Positions 1-7,554 of a stretch of DNA of 64,000 bases are shown in pieces (within the stretch, counting starts at the first letter, position 1; every line of letters begins with the position of its first letter). The translations under genes were made by a program, and so were the position numbers. The stretch is taken from assembly GCA_023409265.1 (NCBI GenBank), contig JAEYHZ010000036.1, forward strand, positions 298,220-362,219, given 5' to 3'. The stretch comes from Bacillota bacterium. GTDB lineage: Bacteria > Bacillota > Clostridia > Acetivibrionales > DSM-1351. The notes under the pieces are model-generated. The model was not told the origin of the DNA and made no database searches. It was given only the letters and a program-made list of their open reading frames with translations.

Positions 1-921
1 TTTAGAGCCGTGCTCCAGAGTTCTTTTCTCATATCGCAGCACTGCTATATTTTTTCCTGCAAGGCCTACTGCCAGATCACGGAACGGTTTTACAGCACCT
101 ACCGTTTCGTCTCTGTCACCTGCACCCGAGCCATGTACCAGTATGACTGCAGGGAATGGCCCCTTTCCCTTTGGTAATGTGAGAGTCCCCGGCAGCTTCC
201 AGTCTCCCTTGCCTATTGTTACCTGTTCTTCAGTATAATTTTCAGGATTGTCATAATCCGGCTTTGTATACAGATTCATATTTGGGAGAGCCGATCCAAG
301 TTCATCTATTTTTCCATCAGAATCAAATCTGATAATGTATGTATAATCAGTTTGCTGTATTACACACGGAATAATCAGATTTTGATGCACTGAGTTCTTT
401 TCCACCTGTGCTTTTTCAAAAGCAAAAGGTATTGCCTTAATTGAAGCACCAATCACCCCAAGATATGCAGCGTTTATATACTTTGAAAAAGAAGAGCTCA
501 AAAGTGCTGCCCCTTCCTGTACCAGACCATTCTGTATCATTTTAATGAATTTCTCGCCTGTTACTTTAAGACATTCATCACTGGTTAATTTTAAGCCGAA
601 TACACTGTTAATTGTGCTCAAAGGCAAGATCAATCTGCCTCCTGTAATTTCCTTTTTTAATGGGGTTGATTTCCCATTTACTGTCATCTCTTTTTCTTTT
701 AAATTAACCTTTACTGTATTGCTGCCAAGCTTATATAAAGCTGTGGCTGTTTTGGAATCCCATGATACTGTTCCGCCTTTGGCTTCACAGATGTATGAAA
801 CCGGGAATTTTAAATCCTTCTGCTGGTCAGAAACATTAATATTTCCAGCTGCGTAAGCTGTGGAACAACCAAGAAGCAGCACTGCCAAAAAAGTGCTTAA
901 AATTTTTGTAAATCTTTTCAT
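1..921 (-). CDS. Exported alpha/beta hydrolase, 3' end outside the window
   Basis: The reading frame is open from the ATG at 921 to the window edge, giving 307 residues; the C-terminus is missing. The start is preceded by AGGAGGT. Residues 1-27 form a signal peptide that also contains LLLGCS, so either lipidation or signal peptidase I cleavage is possible. Residues about 28-100 resemble the copper-amine-oxidase-N-like beta domain common in clostridial exported proteins. Residues about 100-190 look like a DUF3887-type domain. From about 215 an alpha/beta hydrolase fold begins, with the oxyanion-hole motif VILVHGSGAGDRDE. The nucleophile serine and the His lie beyond the window. Substrate unknown; an esterase/dienelactone-hydrolase type enzyme outside the cell is the best reading. 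Confidence 0.75.
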   Translation of the reverse strand, partial: MKRFTKILSTFLAVLLLGCSTAYAAGNINVSDQQKDLKFPVSYICEAKGGTVSWDSKTATALYKLGSNTVKVNLKEKEMTVNGKSTPLKKEITGGRLILPLSTINSVFGLKLTSDECLKVTGEKFIKMIQNGLVQEGAALLSSSFSKYINAAYLGVIGASIKAIPFAFEKAQVEKNSVHQNLIIPCVIQQTDYTYIIRFDSDGKIDELGSALPNMNLYTKPDYDNPENYTEEQVTIGKGDWKLPGTLTLPKGKGPFPAVILVHGSGAGDRDETVGAVKPFRDLAVGLAGKNIAVLRYEKRTLEHGSK

Positions 922-970
922 CTTTCTTACCTCCTAAATGATTATAACTAAAAAGTATAGAATGAATTAA

Positions 971-1570
971 CTACACTCTTTTGAACTTTTTATAAAAAAA
1001 CCAGCCTGAATAAATACCGGGTATGGCCACCCAAAGCAAAACGCAAACAGGAACAATACTTTCGGCTTCTAAAAAAAATACCAGTACAAATTGAATAATT
1101 GCCAGCGGAAAGGATGTATAGCCTACCAACTTGTGAGCAATTCTCCATGTGTCCTCATCACTTACAGTCCACGGAAGCCTCAGTCCCACATATCTGTTAA
1201 AAGGTATTTTTGGTGCAACGTTGCCGAAGAGCATCATAAATAGTGATACACCTGCAACCACAAGTATTTCTTTGGTTCCCTTTGGTATTTTGCCTTCCTG
1301 TAGATTCAATTTAACGTATATTGTAATAAGTATGCCTATTGATATAGATATTCTATTAACTGAACGCAAGGTTTTTATTTTGGGATTATCCTTAGACAGC
1401 CTGGCTATTTTCGGAGCTTGAATATCAATTACAATAAAAACCATAATTATAATAGCACCGATAATTGCCTCCACCGTGTTATTATCTCTGACAAAAACAC
1501 TCAGCAGAATTATTAAAATTGATGCTGTTAAAAAGAAAATATTTGTTAAACTCCATTTTGACTCATTCAT
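971..1570 (-). CDS. SdpI-family integral membrane protein
   Basis: 199 residues with about six hydrophobic segments. The SdpI-family signature is visible in the second half: NRYVGLRLPWTVSDEDTWR followed by AHKLVG. In Bacillus subtilis SdpI is the immunity protein against the SDP toxin and also sequesters the repressor SdpR. This gene starts 2 nt after the stop of the ArsR gene upstream, the same sdpR-sdpI arrangement. No SDP toxin precursor gene is seen nearby, so a general membrane signal-receiver role is as likely as toxin immunity. Function inferred from family and neighbour only. Confidence 0.8.
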   Translation of the reverse strand: MNESKWSLTNIFFLTASILIILLSVFVRDNNTVEAIIGAIIIMVFIVIDIQAPKIARLSKDNPKIKTLRSVNRISISIGILITIYVKLNLQEGKIPKGTKEILVVAGVSLFMMLFGNVAPKIPFNRYVGLRLPWTVSDEDTWRIAHKLVGYTSFPLAIIQFVLVFFLEAESIVPVCVLLWVAIPGIYSGWFFYKKFKRV

Positions 1571-1572
1571 AT

Positions 1573-1845
1573 TTAATTCTCCTCTTTTCCCTTTTCAAAA
1601 AGTTCAAGAAATCCCCCAAGAACGCTTTGAAGTACAGTAAGGTTTATTGAGTATATTACAAATTGACCTTTCTTTTCCGCTGTTACCAGTTCAGCCTGTT
1701 TTAAAATTTCCAGATGCTTTGATATTGATGGCTGAGACATATTAAAGTGCTTTACTATTTCATTTGCAGTCATATCACTTTTGGATAAAAGCTTTAAAAT
1801 CTCTCTTCTTGTTGGATCACTTAGTGCTTTAAATGTCCTATTCAA
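1573..1845 (-). CDS. ArsR-family repressor, SdpR-like
   Basis: A 90-residue winged-helix protein. MNRTFKALSDPTRREILKLL is the standard ArsR opening, then the recognition helix MSQPSISKHLEILKQAELV and a basic wing (EKKGQFVIYSI). The metal-binding ELCVCDL motif of ArsR/SmtB sensors is absent, so metal sensing is unlikely. It is the first gene of a two-gene operon with the SdpI-like protein and has an 8-bp inverted repeat 18 nt upstream that could be its own operator. By analogy with B. subtilis SdpR it would repress the pair until titrated by the membrane partner. Confidence 0.85.
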   Translation of the reverse strand: MNRTFKALSDPTRREILKLLSKSDMTANEIVKHFNMSQPSISKHLEILKQAELVTAEKKGQFVIYSINLTVLQSVLGGFLELFEKGKEEN

Positions 1846-1862
1846 CCTACACCTCCATACTT

Positions 1863-1885
1863 AAATACTTCCGCTGTAAGTATTT
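1863..1885. promoter_or_regulatory. Inverted repeat, candidate ArsR operator
   Basis: A perfect inverted repeat of 8-bp arms (AAATACTT and AAGTATTT) separated by 7 nt lies 18-40 bp upstream of the ArsR start. Symmetry and location fit autoregulation by the ArsR protein. No binding data; an AT-rich chance palindrome cannot be excluded. Confidence 0.5.
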
Positions 1886-2116
1886 TTCAGGTCACATGTT
1901 ATACACTTTGTATAAACATATAACTATTTAGCTATATATTTATATTATTCCGGTTCTCTAATAATGTCAAGCCGTTTGAAATAATTTCTTTCAGTCAATC
2001 TCTGAGATCGGTAATTAGTTAACTATAACTTTACGTGAAGTTAATCCGCTATTATAAAAGGTGGGTTATATTAATTATAGGAGAATTTTTTACTTTTACA
2101 CGGGAGGTATTTCTGT

Positions 2117-2716
2117 ATGGATTTTCTTACTCACTTATTAATTGCCGGAAAAATAAAAAGGATTGTAAAAAAGGAACTCAATATTAAACTGAACACTTTA
2201 AGTTTTTATATTGGAAATATCAAGCCTGATTTTTCCCCAAAATATATACAGATCGAACATTACAAGAAAGTTTCCAACTGTTTTTTACAGAATGAGATTC
2301 ATCAAATAATGAATTCCAGTATCTATGACAGAAAGTGTACAAGAACCTTCTCCGAAAGACTTGGAATAATAACCCATTATCTTTCAGATTTTTTTTGCTA
2401 TGCGCATTCTGATTATTTTACCGGCAGTATGACAGAACACTACATGTACGAAATCGGAATGTTAATTAAATACTTAATGAAGTTTAACAAAATCAGTGAT
2501 GAAGTTATGAAGATGCCCATTGAAATCAGGAATAGCAAAACCTCAATATGCGAATATATTGAGGTTTTTAATGAAAAGTATATAGCAGTATGTGATAAAA
2601 ACTTCCCTGAAACAGACTTGATTTATACTCTTAATGTTTGCATGTTTCTGTGTCTATCTATTATTACCGCCTGCAACTCAGGAGAAGAAAAGCTTTCAAA
2701 TGTTGCTTACTCCTAG
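2117..2716 (+). CDS. Zinc-dependent phospholipase C-like protein
   Basis: 199 residues, start ATG preceded by GGGAGG. The N-terminal MDFLTHLLIAGKI, the IGNIKPDF segment, and a later GIITHYLSDFFCYAHS with closely spaced His/Asp residues match the zinc-dependent phospholipase C superfamily (PF00882), where such residues bind the metals. There is no signal peptide, unlike secreted clostridial alpha-toxins, so this belongs to the intracellular or uncharacterised branch. Transcribed alone and convergent with the RCC1-like gene. Substrate unknown; any toxin role would be unsupported. Confidence 0.7.
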   Translation: MDFLTHLLIAGKIKRIVKKELNIKLNTLSFYIGNIKPDFSPKYIQIEHYKKVSNCFLQNEIHQIMNSSIYDRKCTRTFSERLGIITHYLSDFFCYAHSDYFTGSMTEHYMYEIGMLIKYLMKFNKISDEVMKMPIEIRNSKTSICEYIEVFNEKYIAVCDKNFPETDLIYTLNVCMFLCLSIITACNSGEEKLSNVAYS

Positions 2717-2748
2717 TATTTTCCATTTGTTTTTTCCATTTGAAAGCT
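2691..2748. repeat. 12-bp inverted repeat across the convergent gene ends
   Basis: AGCTTTCAAATG (2691-2702, inside the last codons of the phospholipase-like gene) is matched by CATTTGAAAGCT (2737-2748). The loop is 34 nt and contains the stop codon. It may serve as a weak bidirectional terminator for the two convergent genes; there is only a short T-run in the loop. Confidence 0.4.
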
Positions 2749-2762
2749 CTTGGATAAGCATT

Positions 2763-3704
2763 TTAATAATATTCTCCGGCAATTAACTTAATCTTATTAT
2801 TTTTATCTATCGCTAACAATCTGCCGGATGAAAAACCATCGTAGGAGTCCTTTCCGCCGGCTGCCAGTTTAGTAATTCCTGTTAACCCTTTAATCTTTTT
2901 AGCATTCTTTGAGTTGTTGTTTATTGTGCTCCAGGTCCAAACTTCTCCTTTACCATCAACTACATAAGCTTCCATTCTGCCGGCTTCTATGGTTTTAGCA
3001 CCTGTAAAACCGGTTACTTTTACAGGTTTTTTGGTATCTGAAAAACTCCACTGCCATACTGTATTATCCTTTAGCAGAGCTAATGCTGAATCGGCACCTG
3101 CAGATATTTCCCTGACATTTTTTAAGCCGGGAACCTGTTTTAAAGCTGCTTTTTTGATGAAATCTGCTACCAGTGCATCATCGCGCCATTGCCATACTGT
3201 TCCGTCCTTCTTTAGTGCAAGTACATCAAAATCTCTTACTGATATACTTGTTACGTCTTTTAAGCCTTTAACCTCGAAAGCTTTCAGATTATTTCCAACA
3301 CCCCAGACAGTACCATCATTCTTCAGGGCATATATTCCTTCCGACCCAATACTTATGGATTTTACTTTATCCAATTTTTCAATCTTCTTTTTGTCTGCAA
3401 ACTTATTATTTGTGTCATAATCTTCCTTATAATGATATACATCTCCTGATTTATCAAGAACCCATAACCCAAAATACATATCATTTGCTGCCATTTTAGC
3501 ATTTGTTACTTCGTTGATCTGATATAAAGCATCACTCTTATAAGTTGTAACAAAAAGTTTACCATCACTTGAAGTCAGATAAATTTCAGAGCTTCCTCCT
3601 ATAATACTGGAATAACTAGTGCCTGCCGCTGCAACAGTACATAATGAAAACGAAATTATCAAGGCAGTCGCAATAAGTACTTTAAAAAATCTTGTTATTT
3701 TCAT
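2763..3704 (-). CDS. Exported RCC1-like beta-propeller repeat protein
   Basis: 313 residues beginning with a clear signal peptide (MKITRFFKVLIATALII, cleavage near VAAAG). The mature part contains at least five degenerate repeats of the RCC1 type, each with a pattern like V-x-S-I-S-x-G ... A-L-K-x-D-G-T-V-W, for example YALKNDGTVWGVGNN and LALKKDGTVWQW. Such repeats form seven-bladed propellers used for protein binding; bacterial exported versions are mostly uncharacterised. No catalytic motif. Single gene, with its own promoter region presumably upstream of 3704. Confidence 0.75.
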   Translation of the reverse strand: MKITRFFKVLIATALIISFSLCTVAAAGTSYSSIIGGSSEIYLTSSDGKLFVTTYKSDALYQINEVTNAKMAANDMYFGLWVLDKSGDVYHYKEDYDTNNKFADKKKIEKLDKVKSISIGSEGIYALKNDGTVWGVGNNLKAFEVKGLKDVTSISVRDFDVLALKKDGTVWQWRDDALVADFIKKAALKQVPGLKNVREISAGADSALALLKDNTVWQWSFSDTKKPVKVTGFTGAKTIEAGRMEAYVVDGKGEVWTWSTINNNSKNAKKIKGLTGITKLAAGGKDSYDGFSSGRLLAIDKNNKIKLIAGEYY

Positions 3705-3773
3705 TGCATTTCTCCTATTAAAATATTTTAAGTCATCAATATTTTACATTATAATGGGAATAATGACAATTCT

Positions 3774-4604
3774 TTAATTAATTTGCCGGGTTTTTGTTTT
3801 AAAAACAATTGAAAATAAAATACTTAAAATTAATATTGATAGAATGACAGCAAGGGAAAGTTCAATTGGTATTTTTATATGAAACATTAATAGTAAGAGC
3901 TTGATGCCTGTAAAGCTCAAAATCAAAGCAACACCATATTTCACAAGTTTAAAGTTTTCATGCAGATTGCCAAGAACAAAGTACATACTTCTCAGGCCCA
4001 TTATGGCAAAAATATTAGAGGTATAAACAATGAATGGATCAGTTGTTACTGAAAATATAGCCGGAATGGAATCTACTGCAAAAATAATGTCTGTAAACTC
4101 AATCAGGATCAATACTGCAAATAAAGGTGTTGCATACAGAATCTTATTTTTCCTCACAAAAAATCTATCACCTTCCAGTGAATCAGTAACAGGTATTATC
4201 TTCCCCAGAAGCTTAATAATTTTACTATCCTTCAAATTGTTGTTTTCTTTTTTGTATAACATTCTGATTCCACTGATTAGTAATATTGCTCCAAAGATAT
4301 ATAAAACCCAATGGAACATATTCACTATCGTTACCCCTAATAGAACAAAAATCAGTCTAAGTACAAGTGCTCCGGCGATACCATAATTTAGAATTCTTCG
4401 TTGATACTGCTGCTTAATACCGAAGCTGCTGAAAACCATGATAAACAGAAAAAGATTATCGACACTGAGGCTTTTTTCTATTACAAAACCACCAAGAAAC
4501 TCAAGGGCTTTTTCCTTACCTTCAAAGTAATATATACCGGCATTAAATAATAGTGCAAGACCAATCCAAAAGAATACCCACATTAATGCTTTTTTTGTTG
4601 ACAT
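3774..4604 (-). CDS. TerC-family membrane protein, probable Mn2+ exporter
   Basis: 276 residues, about seven to eight membrane helices. The two TerC hallmarks with intramembrane acidic residues are present: SLSVDNLFLFIMVFSSF and FTDIIFAVDSIPAIFSVT. Members such as Alx and YkoY/MeeF export manganese or metallate secreted enzymes. It lies 3 nt downstream of a dedA gene and both are under a yybP-ykoY riboswitch, the Mn2+-sensing RNA that often controls TerC genes. Role in Mn2+ homeostasis is therefore well supported by context, although transport was not shown for this protein. Confidence 0.88.
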   Translation of the reverse strand: MSTKKALMWVFFWIGLALLFNAGIYYFEGKEKALEFLGGFVIEKSLSVDNLFLFIMVFSSFGIKQQYQRRILNYGIAGALVLRLIFVLLGVTIVNMFHWVLYIFGAILLISGIRMLYKKENNNLKDSKIIKLLGKIIPVTDSLEGDRFFVRKNKILYATPLFAVLILIEFTDIIFAVDSIPAIFSVTTDPFIVYTSNIFAIMGLRSMYFVLGNLHENFKLVKYGVALILSFTGIKLLLLMFHIKIPIELSLAVILSILILSILFSIVFKTKTRQIN

Positions 4605-4607
4605 ACA

Positions 4608-5252
4608 TTATCCTCCGCTTTTTTTATTATTTAGAAGCCATGAAATAAATACAGGTAATAAAGAGATGAAAATTATTGCAAGAACCACCAAAGTGAAATT
4701 ATCTTTAACGACAGGAATATTCCCAAAAAGATACCCTGAAAAGATGCATACCGATACCCATAGCACTCCTCCGACAATATTGTATAGAATAAACCTGCCA
4801 TAAGACATGCTGCCCATACCTGCGACAAATGGAGCAAAAGTCCTTATTACAGGTATAAATCTGGCAATAATAACGGTTTTTCCTCCATGCCGCTCATAAA
4901 ACCTGTGGGCTCTCTCCAAATGCTTTTTATTCAGTAATTTTACATTCTGCTTTTGAAAAATTTTAGGACCAAGATATTTACCTATGTGATAATTTACAGT
5001 ATCCCCTATGATTGCAGCAGCAACCAAAGTAACCGTCAATATCCACAGGTTCATGGTACCTGCTGCTGAAAGGGCTCCAACAACAAAGATAAGAGAATCT
5101 CCGGGTAGAAAAGGCGCCATAAACAGGCCGGTCTCGCAGAAAATAATCCCGAATAAAATCAGATAGGTCAATGCACCAAAGTGATTAACTATCTCCGAAA
5201 TGTGTACATCAAGATGAACTATCAGTTCAAATATTTGTGAAATAAATTGCAT
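4608..5252 (-). CDS. DedA-family membrane protein
   Basis: 214 residues with the DedA (SNARE-assoc/VTT) pattern: FCETGLFMAPFLPGDSLIF near the N-terminus, GDTVNYHIGKYLG in the middle, and the re-entrant-helix region FIPVIRTFAPFVAGMGSMSY with the conserved Arg. DedA proteins act as lipid (undecaprenyl-phosphate or phospholipid) flippases or affect proton-motive-force-dependent transport. First gene of the riboswitch-controlled dedA-terC operon. A second, more divergent DedA is encoded at 6777-7415. Confidence 0.88.
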   Translation of the reverse strand: MQFISQIFELIVHLDVHISEIVNHFGALTYLILFGIIFCETGLFMAPFLPGDSLIFVVGALSAAGTMNLWILTVTLVAAAIIGDTVNYHIGKYLGPKIFQKQNVKLLNKKHLERAHRFYERHGGKTVIIARFIPVIRTFAPFVAGMGSMSYGRFILYNIVGGVLWVSVCIFSGYLFGNIPVVKDNFTLVVLAIIFISLLPVFISWLLNNKKSGG

Positions 5253-5302
5253 TTTTCCTCCTTTAATATTTTAATTTTTATTACCTGCTGAGTTTAAGGA
5301 TT

Positions 5303-5354
5303 AAAAACAAAAAGACTTTTAACATAATCTAAAATCAGATTATGCTAAAAGTCT
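5303..5354 (-). terminator. Riboswitch expression-platform terminator
   Basis: An 18-bp stem (5313-5330 with 5337-5354, one G-U) and a 6-nt loop, followed on the minus strand by a T-rich tract (TTTTTGTTTTT, complementary to 5302-5312). Its 5' arm shares AGACTTTT with P1 of the aptamer, making the two structures mutually exclusive. Confidence 0.88.
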
Positions 5355-5436
5355 CGTTAACCTTGAAGGAAACAAAGCCAGATGCTTTTTTAACATCGGT
5401 TGTTGACTTTGTAATTAAATAACTACTCCCTTTTAA
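5347..5436 (-). promoter_or_regulatory. yybP-ykoY (Mn2+) riboswitch aptamer
   Basis: Read on the minus strand, the leader contains AAAAGGGAGTAGTT, then TCAACAACCGATG, then GGCTTTG, and closes with AACGAGACTTTT. These are the conserved segments of the yybP-ykoY motif (5' GGGGAGUAGC-like strand and 3' CGAGACCUUU-like strand that form P1). It sits about 95 nt upstream of dedA-terC, the typical target. The P1 3' strand overlaps the 5' arm of a terminator hairpin, so Mn2+ binding would favour read-through. Identification is by motif recall, not a covariance search. Confidence 0.88.
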
Positions 5437-5549
5437 CACTAGTATTGTAATATGTATTGCACAAGTATGTCAATTGGTCTGTTGTTAACTTTATGTTAAA
5501 TTATTTTATTAAATGTAAGCTTTTTGAAATATATTAAAAAATTGTTTGC

Positions 5550-5555
5550 TATAAT
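5550..5555 (+). promoter_or_regulatory. Candidate -10 box of the LysM-CAP gene
   Basis: A perfect TATAAT lies 40 nt upstream of the start. The best upstream hexamer (TTGAAA at 5524-5529) leaves a long 20-nt spacer, so the -35 is uncertain. Confidence 0.45.
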
Positions 5556-5595
5556 ATTTCTTCTTTCTCAAATAATATCGTTGAGGTGATTAAAT

Positions 5596-6204
5596 TTGAA
5601 AAGGATATTAATAATAGCAACATTAGTTTTTAGTTTGTTAACTGTAGGGGTATTTGCTCAGACTTATAAGTGTAAAAGCGGTGACACACTGACCAAAATA
5701 GCCGAAAAATACAATACAACTATAAGTAAAATAAAAGCATCCAATCCCCAGCTTAAAGATTCTTCATCACTTAAGCCCGGACAGAAGCTGAAAATACCTG
5801 ATCAAGGTACAGTTTCAGATTATGAGAAGGAAGTTGCAAGACTTGTTAATGTTGAAAGATCCAAAGCAGGTCTTCAGAAATTAACACTCAATGCCCAGAT
5901 TTCAAAGGTAGCGAGAATTAAATGCCAGGATATGATTAACAAGAAATATTTTTCTCATATTTCCCCTACCTATGGATCACCATTTAAGATGATGGAGTCC
6001 TTTGGTATCAGATTTTCTGCCGCAGGCGAAAATATTGCCTATGGTCAGAAAACACCTGCCGAGGTTATGAGAGGCTGGATGAATTCACCCGGACACAGGG
6101 CAAATATCCTGAGCCGTACCTATACAAATATTGGTGTAGGTTGTGCGAAATCAAAAACTGGCGTCAACTACTGGTCTCAGATGTTTACCAAACCTACAAA
6201 GTAA
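5596..6204 (+). CDS. Secreted LysM and CAP-domain protein
   Basis: 202 residues, TTG start chosen because GAGGTG lies 6 nt upstream and no in-frame ATG precedes the signal peptide (MKRILIIATLVFSLLTVGVFA). Residues about 23-68 are a LysM peptidoglycan-binding module (YKCKSGDTLTKIAEKYNTT ... LKPGQKLKIP). Residues about 77-200 are a CAP/SCP domain with the HISPTYGSPF, GENIAYGQ and GWMNSPGHRANIL motifs. Such YkwD/SafA-like proteins occur in the cell wall or spore coat; the biochemical activity of the bacterial CAP domain is unclear. Single gene with its own -10 and terminator. Confidence 0.9.
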   Translation: MKRILIIATLVFSLLTVGVFAQTYKCKSGDTLTKIAEKYNTTISKIKASNPQLKDSSSLKPGQKLKIPDQGTVSDYEKEVARLVNVERSKAGLQKLTLNAQISKVARIKCQDMINKKYFSHISPTYGSPFKMMESFGIRFSAAGENIAYGQKTPAEVMRGWMNSPGHRANILSRTYTNIGVGCAKSKTGVNYWSQMFTKPTK

Positions 6205-6255
6205 TTAAACTCCGGTCAAAAAGCCTGAGAAAGTAATTGCAGGAGCAAAGAAAAT

Positions 6256-6298
6256 AAAAGCAGTATCCGGCGCAGGTCAAACGTCGGATTCTGCTTTT
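6256..6298 (+). terminator. Terminator after the LysM-CAP gene
   Basis: AAAAGCAGTATCCG (6256-6269) pairs with CGGATTCTGCTTTT (6285-6298) with a single mismatch, and ends in a short T-tract. It lies 51 nt after the stop codon. Confidence 0.8.
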
Positions 6299-6378
6299 GT
6301 TAATTTAAACTGAAAGGTCGCATTTATTAAACAAAAAGATCTATTTTAATAAATTTTTAATAACTAAATTATATATAA

Positions 6379-6615
6379 TCATGAAGCTTTAAGAAGCTTG
6401 TCTATGTATTCCCTATCGAAACCAATAATAATATATCCATTGATATCAATGACAGGAACCGCACGCTGACCGGATTTCCGGATCATCTCCAGGGCTCCTT
6501 CCGTATCCCTGGAAACGTCAATGTCCTCGTATTTTACATTATTGGAAGCCAAGTGCTCCTTAAGTACGTTACACCATTTACAGGTTGGTGTACTATAGAT
6601 TTTTACTGCCGTCAT
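6379..6615 (-). CDS. Glutaredoxin-like thiol oxidoreductase
   Basis: 78 residues with the thioredoxin fold pattern: KIYSTPTCKWC near the N-terminus gives a CxxC active site, AVPVIDINGYIIIGF contains the cis-Pro. The size and sequence match the short NrdH/YruB-type glutaredoxins that are usually reduced by thioredoxin reductase or glutathione-independent routes in clostridia. Monocistronic. Partner unknown; it is not close to the TrxR-like gene at 40870. Confidence 0.88.
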   Translation of the reverse strand: MTAVKIYSTPTCKWCNVLKEHLASNNVKYEDIDVSRDTEGALEMIRKSGQRAVPVIDINGYIIIGFDREYIDKLLKAS

Positions 6616-6776
6616 ACTTAAACACTCCTTTCTCCATTTACATAATAATGTTTTTATTACTTAATTTTCCATTTGTAATTATGAGGTCCCCAAATTATTC
6701 ATATATAATTCATACCTCAACATCTATTTCATAAACATGATTTGGGAAAGAAATTTATCATCAGGTTTTTTCAAAA

Positions 6777-7415
6777 TCAGACCGAACTCGACGGGTTTTT
6801 TCTTGATTTACGGGCCTTGTAAATTATAAAACCAATTATTCCCACAACAGCAATAATTGCAACTGAAGCCAAATTAAAAACAGAAAGGAACTTTTTAACC
6901 TGCTCAATATTGTTACCTATAACCCTGCCTATTAAAAGATATATTACCTGTTGTAATACAATGGAGATTAATATATACGTAAAATATACTCTTTTTTTTA
7001 CTTTAAAAACTCCTGAAAACAGAACCATTATTGAGCTGGTTCCGGGTATGAATTTACTTAGTATTAATCCGTACTTTCCATATTTATGAAAGACTTTTTC
7101 CGAACGCTTGATATGTTTTTCGTCGATATATTTCAATACGAGCTTGTATCTGAGGACTTCGTCCCCTTTTTTATACCCGAACCAATAAACCAGTATTGAA
7201 CCTACCAGACTCCCTAAAACTGAAATAAATAAAACAAGAAAAAAATAAAAATTTGTTCCAACCGTTGTCAAATATCCTTCAAAAACTATAATAACATCCG
7301 ACGGAAAAGGAGGAAAAACCAATTGTAAAACACCCGATATGAAGAAGAAAATATATGTAACAACAGGATTTCCATTGATTATGCCATGTATAGAATTAAG
7401 TATAAAATCCTCCAT
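6777..7415 (-). CDS. DedA-family membrane protein (divergent)
   Basis: 212 residues, DedA fold with FPPFPSDVIIVFEGYL at the N-terminus, GSLVGSILVYWFGYKKGDE in the middle and LSKFIPGTSSIMVLFSGVFKVK as the re-entrant region. The lysine-rich C-terminal tail is cytoplasmic. It differs clearly from the dedA at 4608 and lacks the upstream riboswitch. Probable membrane lipid transporter; substrate unknown. It is followed by no strong terminator. Confidence 0.85.
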   Translation of the reverse strand: MEDFILNSIHGIINGNPVVTYIFFFISGVLQLVFPPFPSDVIIVFEGYLTTVGTNFYFFLVLFISVLGSLVGSILVYWFGYKKGDEVLRYKLVLKYIDEKHIKRSEKVFHKYGKYGLILSKFIPGTSSIMVLFSGVFKVKKRVYFTYILISIVLQQVIYLLIGRVIGNNIEQVKKFLSVFNLASVAIIAVVGIIGFIIYKARKSRKNPSSSV

Positions 7416-7503
7416 TTAAAATAGCTTCCTCCTTGGTAAGTTTTTTAGCATGCCTTGTTATCTTATTATACCCAAATAACAAATAAATGTCTGATTCAAT
7501 AAT

Positions 7504-7534
7504 AAAAGCTCATTTCTTATTTCATGAAATGAGC
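7504..7534 (-). terminator. Terminator of the serine hydrolase gene
   Basis: Perfect 9-bp stem GCTCATTTC (7508-7516) with GAAATGAGC (7526-7534), followed on the minus strand by TTTTATTATT. It lies 20 nt past the stop codon of the gene ending at 7555. Confidence 0.85.
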
Positions 7535-7554
7535 CTTAATCAATATCCTTTTAA

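Noticed and set aside
2117..2716. Alpha-toxin-like secreted phospholipase
   Set aside because: The family fold is plausible but there is no signal peptide and no C-terminal C2-like domain, so a toxin label is not supported.
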